From NCBI GenBank assembly GCA_964610765.1, contig CAZSWS010000056.1, forward strand, positions 1 through 19,581: 19,581 nucleotides of DNA, in the 5' to 3' direction. Each line of letters starts with the position of its first letter. Position 1 is the first letter of the stretch. This DNA comes from CAZSWS01 sp964610765 (lineage in GTDB: Bacteria > Bacteroidota > Bacteroidia > Bacteroidales > Tannerellaceae). This document shows positions 16,301 to 19,581 of the stretch, piece after piece. The notes below the pieces were generated by a model, which did no database searches, was not told the DNA's origin, and saw only the letters and a list, made by a program, of their open reading frames with translations. The position numbers and the translations under genes were made by a program.

Positions 16301-17094
16301 GAAAAAGGTATATATTGGAGTTAACAAGTGACAAGCTCCCTTTTGGTTCAGTATATGAAATGCTTTTAGAATCTAATATGTTATCTATCAAAACGCCTAA
16401 TAAGAAAGGAAAAGATTATTTAGAAAGAGTGCGAGTTCCTCATAGAACTCCCAACAACATTACTCGATACAGCCAAATCACCATGAAGGATAATGGCTTT
16501 CAAATAAAATATAAAGCGACAGCTTATGGGAGTCTATCCGCGCATTTAAGAAATCAATACGCTGATTTAGGTATAGAGGAACAGAGAAAAGACTTTAATG
16601 AAGCTGCTGCCGAACGCTATAAAGCCAAAACAGCCATTTCGAACCTGGAGTTTGAAAATCTGAACAATTTAGAAGATTCAGCAACTTATAGCTATAATTT
16701 ATTTGCTGAAAACATGCTGCACGATCTTGCAAACATGAAAATCTTCAAATTAAGCTGGGCAGACGGTAAGCATGATTTGAAAGAACTGGCTTTGGAGAAC
16801 AGAAAATTCCCTTTCTTAAACTGGGCTTACAATGTAGGAGATGTCATGAAAGAAATTATTATGGTATCAATACCGGAAGGAATGAGGTTGTTAGAAACGC
16901 CTGAAGACATTTATTTGGAGTGCGCTAACGCTAGCTATAGTCTTCGTTTTGATAGTTCGCAGAAGGGTATATTTAAGGTAACAAGAGAATTTATATCCAA
17001 AACAGAAATTGTATCTGTAGAAGAATATCCGGCTTTTAGCAAGTTCATGAGCGATGTTTCTATGAGCGACAACAAACTGTATGCCGTAGAGTAA
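13303..17094 (+). CDS. Large exported TPR / DUF3857 / transglutaminase-like protein
   Basis: 1263 residues from the ATG at 13303; an ATG at 13330 (residue 10) gives a more compact signal peptide ending THA-QS and is an alternative start. After the signal come TPR-like helices (about 36-170), a beta-rich module (about 205-328; WINDALVISI, KGYNRILLQL, NFYVRF) resembling a PA14/ligand-binding sandwich, and a long TPR array (about 355-660). A DUF3857-like domain (about 680-820) and a transglutaminase-like fold (about 905-1015) follow. The transglutaminase part has Cys948 in LGDCKD and His991 in FDHAIA, but the third position is Glu1006 in ILELT where families usually have Asp (DPT). A C-terminal beta domain completes it. 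Likely periplasmic or surface; substrate unknown. TAACTTTA at 13270-13277 is a weak -7 candidate. It is monocistronic and ends at a strong terminator. Confidence 0.85.
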   Translation: MDRIKYFNFMTKGNRYKLLFTISLSLFILTTHAQSAYQKGWDSFLNNHRAEARSFFIEATNDKKTESDAYLSLSLLSNAEGKTEEAFNFWTKFCNTSPQTDALLYTSSHFPFAFSARNALKNEKLELLRSLHEKEGLNGYVKALMQMSLGYHYQGVKDNQKAKELFRSTGMLYDWQILGKFDNTSGGGFHKDWGAVEKASTAEKFTNELGAEVHWFYPGENQSDGWFYPTHHLDSPSSITYAQCFVNSQATLDAILNIGVSGSIKAWINDALVISIEDERNTGIDVYATQIKLNKGYNRILLQLGDGEVSSANFYVRFTDNNGHPIKGLTHTHTYNKYNKGRNNKSLHINEFYPEKELKHFIQENQENVLYTYMLVEQYLLNDKTDEAMELLFLLLTRFPTSSLLHSKLSEAFSRSKNHTYATQEMEAILSYDPDSFAGLTMLIGIAQESNKVNEVKKLYEKLIQLYGESPYSIRIDQWIASQENNLQKRRSIAQKQYEKHPESFEMMNNLYQITENLLKDSKGAKQIIENYYNQYQNDYATQVLSSIYMKEGDSEKALMLLEELIEKAPYNSGYYLNYGYTLLNMQRYDKALDIANRLMKVSPFNASTYMLIAKIHKEKGDNEEAIANFEKTLYYYPGYFEALDQLRLLGARKELEEYFPKNKLDSLISIAGNYEDYPEDHSLIILETNDNLHHTGGAQEKHKELAVKIFNQSGIDTWKEYWIQTFSGEYLIIDKAEIIKPNGQKTRAESNGGQVVFTGLEIGDVLHLDYRIKSYFYNTLATKFAETHLFQGLVPYLYSRHTLALPHDLSFDYQFANGNLEPTITQFDNKKLYKWEAYNQPSIKSEPYMAAPRDVAPTLVYSNYPDWEFIRKWYQDLTANKFKADFILKNAVANILEGKENVSDTQKAKLFYEYIIKNISYINTRFTQDNLIPQKASHTLSTRLGDCKDVATLFTAMCKIVGIDANVILVSTKGGNDYNKLLLPSIAFDHAIAELNADGKRYILELTSDKLPFGSVYEMLLESNMLSIKTPNKKGKDYLERVRVPHRTPNNITRYSQITMKDNGFQIKYKATAYGSLSAHLRNQYADLGIEEQRKDFNEAAAERYKAKTAISNLEFENLNNLEDSATYSYNLFAENMLHDLANMKIFKLSWADGKHDLKELALENRKFPFLNWAYNVGDVMKEIIMVSIPEGMRLLETPEDIYLECANASYSLRFDSSQKGIFKVTREFISKTEIVSVEEYPAFSKFMSDVSMSDNKLYAVE

Positions 17095-17102
17095 TCTACT
17101 AT

Positions 17103-17157
17103 AATCATACACAAAGCCCATATTGCATTAGGTGCAATATGGGCTTTGTGTATGATT
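17103..17157. terminator. Bidirectional terminator with a perfect 25-bp stem
   Basis: Positions 17103-17127 are exactly complementary to 17133-17157 around a 5-nt loop TTAGG. The stem contains the AAAGCCCATATTGCA / TGCAATATGGGCTTT core. It lies 8 nt after the stop of the TPR protein and 10 nt from the end of the opposing methyltransferase gene, so it serves both. The plus-strand 3' flank is T-rich (CAATTTCATTTTATTT). Confidence 0.9.
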
Positions 17158-17167
17158 CAATTTCATT

Positions 17168-17872
17168 TTATTTATACAATAAAAACACGGCGGGTTTTTT
17201 ATTCAAGTCCGGTTTGTGTTTAATCCACTCTTTGACTGGCAAAGTCCTAATAAACTCTGTTGATGAAGTAATATCCGAAGCAATGCAGAGCTTAGTAGAG
17301 GACCGACAAGTCTGAATAAGGTCATCAAGTAATTTATTGTTTCTATAGGGCGTTTCTATAAATAACTGGGTCTGATCTTCATTATATATTCTCCCCTCTA
17401 ACTGCCGAATACGTTTCTGTCTTTCAGCTGACTCAATAGGTAAGTATCCATGAAACGCAAAACTCTGACCATTAAATCCTGAAGCCATCAATGACATCAA
17501 AAGAGACGAGGGTCCCACCAATGGCACAACACGAAAACCCATCCGCTGAGCAACTGAGACTACATCAGCTCCCGGATCAGCAACTGCCGGCACACCGGCC
17601 TCAGACATCACTCCCACATCAAAACCTTGCTCTAATGGCTTTAAAAAGCCAGCAATTTGATTAGGATGAGTATGCTTATTCAATTCATAAAAAGTTGTAC
17701 CATCAATATCAAACTCCGGATCATTTTTTTTCAAAAACCGACGGGCTGTACGTAAGTTCTCAACAATAAAAAAACGAATCGAACGAATGCATTCCTGATT
17801 ATAATCCGGAATAACTTGCTCAAGCGGAGTTTCTCCAATCGTTACCGGAAACAAGTAAAGTGTTCCTGCCAT
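17168..17872 (-). CDS. RsmI-related tetrapyrrole-methylase-fold SAM methyltransferase
   Basis: 234 residues from MAGTLYLFPV. The tetrapyrrole methylase fold is shown by the N-terminal glycine-poor strand, VGVMSEAGVPAVADPGADVV (about 91-110), VVPLVGPSSLLMSLMASGFNG, FHGYLPIES, and QLFIETPYRN. These are the RsmI-family signatures (EAGxPxxxDPG, GPSA, FxGFxP, ExPxR). RsmI makes 2'-O-methylcytidine 1402 in 16S rRNA. However, the N-terminus differs (PVTIGETPLEQV rather than PTPIGNLxD, and VENLRTARRFLKK rather than AEDTRxTxxLL), and the protein is shorter than typical RsmI. It is probably the Bacteroidetes paralogue whose substrate I cannot assign. The frame is open to 17893, but that start overlaps the -7 box, so MAGT at 17872 is preferred. 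Confidence 0.85.
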   Translation of the reverse strand: MAGTLYLFPVTIGETPLEQVIPDYNQECIRSIRFFIVENLRTARRFLKKNDPEFDIDGTTFYELNKHTHPNQIAGFLKPLEQGFDVGVMSEAGVPAVADPGADVVSVAQRMGFRVVPLVGPSSLLMSLMASGFNGQSFAFHGYLPIESAERQKRIRQLEGRIYNEDQTQLFIETPYRNNKLLDDLIQTCRSSTKLCIASDITSSTEFIRTLPVKEWIKHKPDLNKKPAVFLLYK

Positions 17873-17890
17873 AATTCTAAAAAATTTACA

Positions 17891-17898
17891 CAAATATA
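17891..17898 (-). promoter_or_regulatory. -7 promoter box for the RsmI-related gene
   Basis: On the minus strand this reads TATATTTG, an exact TAnnTTTG match, 18 nt before the ATG at 17872. TTTA at about 17920-17917, 18 nt upstream, is a reasonable -33. It ends one base from the opposing -7 box at 17900-17907. Confidence 0.6.
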
Positions 17899-17899
17899 C

Positions 17900-17907
17900 T
17901 ACATTTG
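17900..17907 (+). promoter_or_regulatory. -7 promoter box for the RsmF-like gene
   Basis: TACATTTG is an exact TAnnTTTG match 22 nt before the ATG at 17930. No good -33 element is visible at the expected position near 17877-17881, which lies inside the divergent transcript region. Confidence 0.55.
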
Positions 17908-17929
17908 CTAAAAGATTAAACGATAGACC

Positions 17930-19327
17930 ATGAAGTTACCGGACTTATTCACCCAACGGATGAAATCTCTTCTTAAAGATGAATATGATTTATTTATAAA
18001 TGCTTTAGACGAGGTTCCTCCGGTTAGCATACGTCTCAATCCGTTAAAAAAAACCTCCAAAGAATTAAACCATCAGCAGGTAATGTGGAGCGAACTAGGC
18101 TATTACTTGCCGGAAAGACCCACTTTTACGTTCGACCCATTGTTTCATGCCGGTGCATACTACGTACAAGAAGCTTCTTCGATGTTTCTTGAACAAATCA
18201 TAAAATCCATTATTGATCAACCAGTTAAAGCTTTAGATCTCTGTGCTGCTCCGGGAGGAAAATCGACTCACTTACTATCTTTACTACCTGAAGGCAGTAT
18301 ACTTGTAAGTAATGAAGTGATTAGACAACGTAGCCGTGTGTTAAGTGAAAACCTGATTAAATGGGGTACTGCTAATACGATAGTTGTACAAAATGATCCA
18401 AAAGAAATCAGTAAACTAACCCAGGTTTTCGACTTTATATTGGTAGATGCCCCTTGTTCCGGAGAAGGTATGTTCCGCAAAGACCCGGAGAGTATTACAG
18501 AATGGAGCTTGGACAATGTGATGTTATGTGCTGCAAGACAACGACGCATCCTAGCAGATGCATGGCTCTCCTTACGACCCGGAGGTTTTTTGGTCTATAG
18601 TACATGTACGTATAACACGGAAGAAAATGAAGATAATCTTCGCTTTTTAATGGAAGAACTTGAAGCTAATCCGGTTACTATCCCAACAAATAAAGCTTGG
18701 AATATCACTGGAGCACTCACCGGGAAGTACCCGGCTTATCGATTCTTTCCTCATAAGACAAAAGGAGAAGGTTTTTTCGTAACCGTAGTACAAAAGAAAG
18801 CTGAAGTTGATAAAGAAGCAAGAAAGACCAAAAGTAAAAAACAAAAAACACGTGCCAAACAACAAACTCCTTCAATCGCAAGCGAAGTAAAAAAAATGGT
18901 ATTAGATAATGAGAACTACCATTACACTTTTTCTCGTGATTCAACTATTCAGGCTTATTCTGAACAACTACAGGATTTCTTATCAGCCTATGGACATTTG
19001 CTTCGAATTATCTCTTCCGGAATAACCATTGGCAATCAAAAAGGGAAGGATTTAATCCCTGACATCTCACTAGCACTTAATACAGCTCTAAACAAAGATG
19101 CGTTTACAATTCAAGAAGTAACGCTAGAAGACTCCATTCGTTTTTTACAAAAAGAAGCCCTCACCCTACCCTCTCACGTTCCAAACGGTTTTGTACTACT
19201 AACGTATAAGCATACACCCATTGGTTTTGCAAAGCAAATTGGCACACGTGCTAATAATCTATTTCCGCAAGAATGGAAAATAAAAACCAGGCACATACCT
19301 GAACAAATTAAATTAGTTGATATATAA
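17930..19327 (+). CDS. RsmB/NOP-family RNA m5C methyltransferase (RsmF-like)
   Basis: 465 residues. Predicted to transfer a methyl group from SAM to C5 of cytidine in rRNA (or tRNA). The N-terminal part includes PPVSIRLNP (30-38) and AYYVQEASSM (76-85). The Rossmann core has DLCAAPGGKS (103-112), and the two catalytic cysteines are C176 in DAPCSGEG (motif IV) and C226 in YSTCTYN (motif VI). After the core, a Lys-rich linker (about 288-315; EARKTKSKKQKTRAK) leads to a C-terminal domain of about 140 residues (FLSAYGHLLRIISSGITIGNQKGKDLIP, GFVLLTYKHTPIGFAKQ) of the kind found in RsmF/YebU. Start is the first ATG after the promoter box. rRNA position cannot be deduced. No clear terminator follows. 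Confidence 0.92.
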   Translation: MKLPDLFTQRMKSLLKDEYDLFINALDEVPPVSIRLNPLKKTSKELNHQQVMWSELGYYLPERPTFTFDPLFHAGAYYVQEASSMFLEQIIKSIIDQPVKALDLCAAPGGKSTHLLSLLPEGSILVSNEVIRQRSRVLSENLIKWGTANTIVVQNDPKEISKLTQVFDFILVDAPCSGEGMFRKDPESITEWSLDNVMLCAARQRRILADAWLSLRPGGFLVYSTCTYNTEENEDNLRFLMEELEANPVTIPTNKAWNITGALTGKYPAYRFFPHKTKGEGFFVTVVQKKAEVDKEARKTKSKKQKTRAKQQTPSIASEVKKMVLDNENYHYTFSRDSTIQAYSEQLQDFLSAYGHLLRIISSGITIGNQKGKDLIPDISLALNTALNKDAFTIQEVTLEDSIRFLQKEALTLPSHVPNGFVLLTYKHTPIGFAKQIGTRANNLFPQEWKIKTRHIPEQIKLVDI

Positions 19328-19481
19328 CTTCTTTAATTCACATATCATATCACTCCTTAATGACAATTCATTCAGCATATTGGATAAATAAGAAGCATCA
19401 TCACTCCTTTCATAAACCCCAATAACATCTACTGAAATAAAATAATACTGATAAACATCCGGAACTTTTGCATCAAATTTA

Positions 19482-19511
19482 TTGCATTATTAAAAAATGT
19501 ATCTATCTTTG
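19482..19511 (+). promoter_or_regulatory. Promoter of tRNA-Phe
   Basis: TTG at 19482-19484, a 19-nt spacer, and TATCTTTG at 19504-19511 form the best Bacteroidetes-type promoter in the window. The predicted start falls a few bases before the tRNA 5' end at 19529. The rest of the gap 19328-19481 shows no gene. Confidence 0.7.
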
Positions 19512-19528
19512 CACCGTCTTACAACGAA

Positions 19529-19581
19529 GGTGCCATAGCTCAGTTGGTAGAGCAAAGGACTGAAAATCCTTGTGTCCCCGG
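19529..19581 (+). tRNA. tRNA-Phe (anticodon GAA), 3' part beyond the window
   Basis: Acceptor 5' strand GGTGCCA (19529-19535) is followed by TA, then D stem GCTC/GAGC with loop AGTTGGTA. The anticodon stem is AAGGA/TCCTT (19555-19559, 19567-19571) around loop CTGAAAA, with anticodon GAA at 19562-19564. The variable loop GTGTC and the first T-stem strand CCCGG end exactly at the window edge, so the T loop and acceptor 3' strand are missing. All visible stems pair perfectly. Confidence 0.95.

Noticed and set aside
19340..19420. Near-repeated ATCACTCCTT segments downstream of the RsmF-like gene, and a possible integration site at the tRNA
   Set aside because: Only two short copies occur, with no regular spacing; no integrase or tRNA 3'-end duplication can be seen, and the tRNA 3' end is outside the window.

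Overview
The window looks like chromosomal DNA of a Bacteroidales bacterium, most likely Bacteroides or a close relative. The base composition is AT-rich. Most intergenic regions carry the Bacteroidetes -7 promoter element TAnnTTTG rather than sigma70 boxes, Shine-Dalgarno sequences are mostly absent, and exported proteins end their signal peptides in the typical '..AQ' form. Several families are characteristic of the phylum (DUF4783-like protein beside nadC, WbsX/GH99-like secreted protein, TPR-DUF3857-transglutaminase protein). The gene content is largely chromosomal core. I see no insertion sequence, integrase, CRISPR array or prophage gene.

Layout: (1) 62-2879, plus strand: RlmD-type 23S rRNA m5U methyltransferase, overlapping by 8 nt a lipoprotein lytic transglycosylase of MltF type. 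(2) 2888-5374, minus: an 828-residue protein built like an Eco57I/TaqI-class adenine-N6 DNA methyltransferase, but lacking a recognisable NPPY catalytic motif. (3) 5517-5990, minus: RlmH, divergent from (4) 6079-7301, plus: a small exported DUF4783-like protein and NadC. (5) 7305-10550, minus: a two-gene secreted carbohydrate-active pair, an unassigned beta-sandwich plus alpha/alpha-barrel protein followed by a GH99/WbsX-like protein. (6) 10551-11241: a 691-nt gene-free region with opposing promoter candidates, an inverted repeat, and a long structured leader with a 12-codon Shine-Dalgarno-led upstream ORF. (7) 11242-13150, plus: RhlE-like DEAD-box helicase, a 79-residue basic protein, and a cold-shock-domain protein, closed by a terminator. 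(8) 13303-17094, plus: large exported TPR/DUF3857/transglutaminase protein. (9) 17103-17157: bidirectional terminator with a perfect 25-bp stem. (10) 17168-17872 (minus) and 17930-19327 (plus): two divergent RNA methyltransferase genes whose -7 promoter boxes lie one base apart. (11) 19529-19581: tRNA-Phe(GAA), cut by the window end, with a well-formed promoter.

A common theme is RNA and ribosome maintenance: four RNA-methyltransferase-type genes, a DEAD-box helicase, a cold-shock-domain protein and a tRNA. The most interesting items are the methyltransferase-like protein with the missing catalytic motif, the helicase/small protein/cold-shock operon with its long leader, and the secreted glycan-active pair without SusC/SusD.
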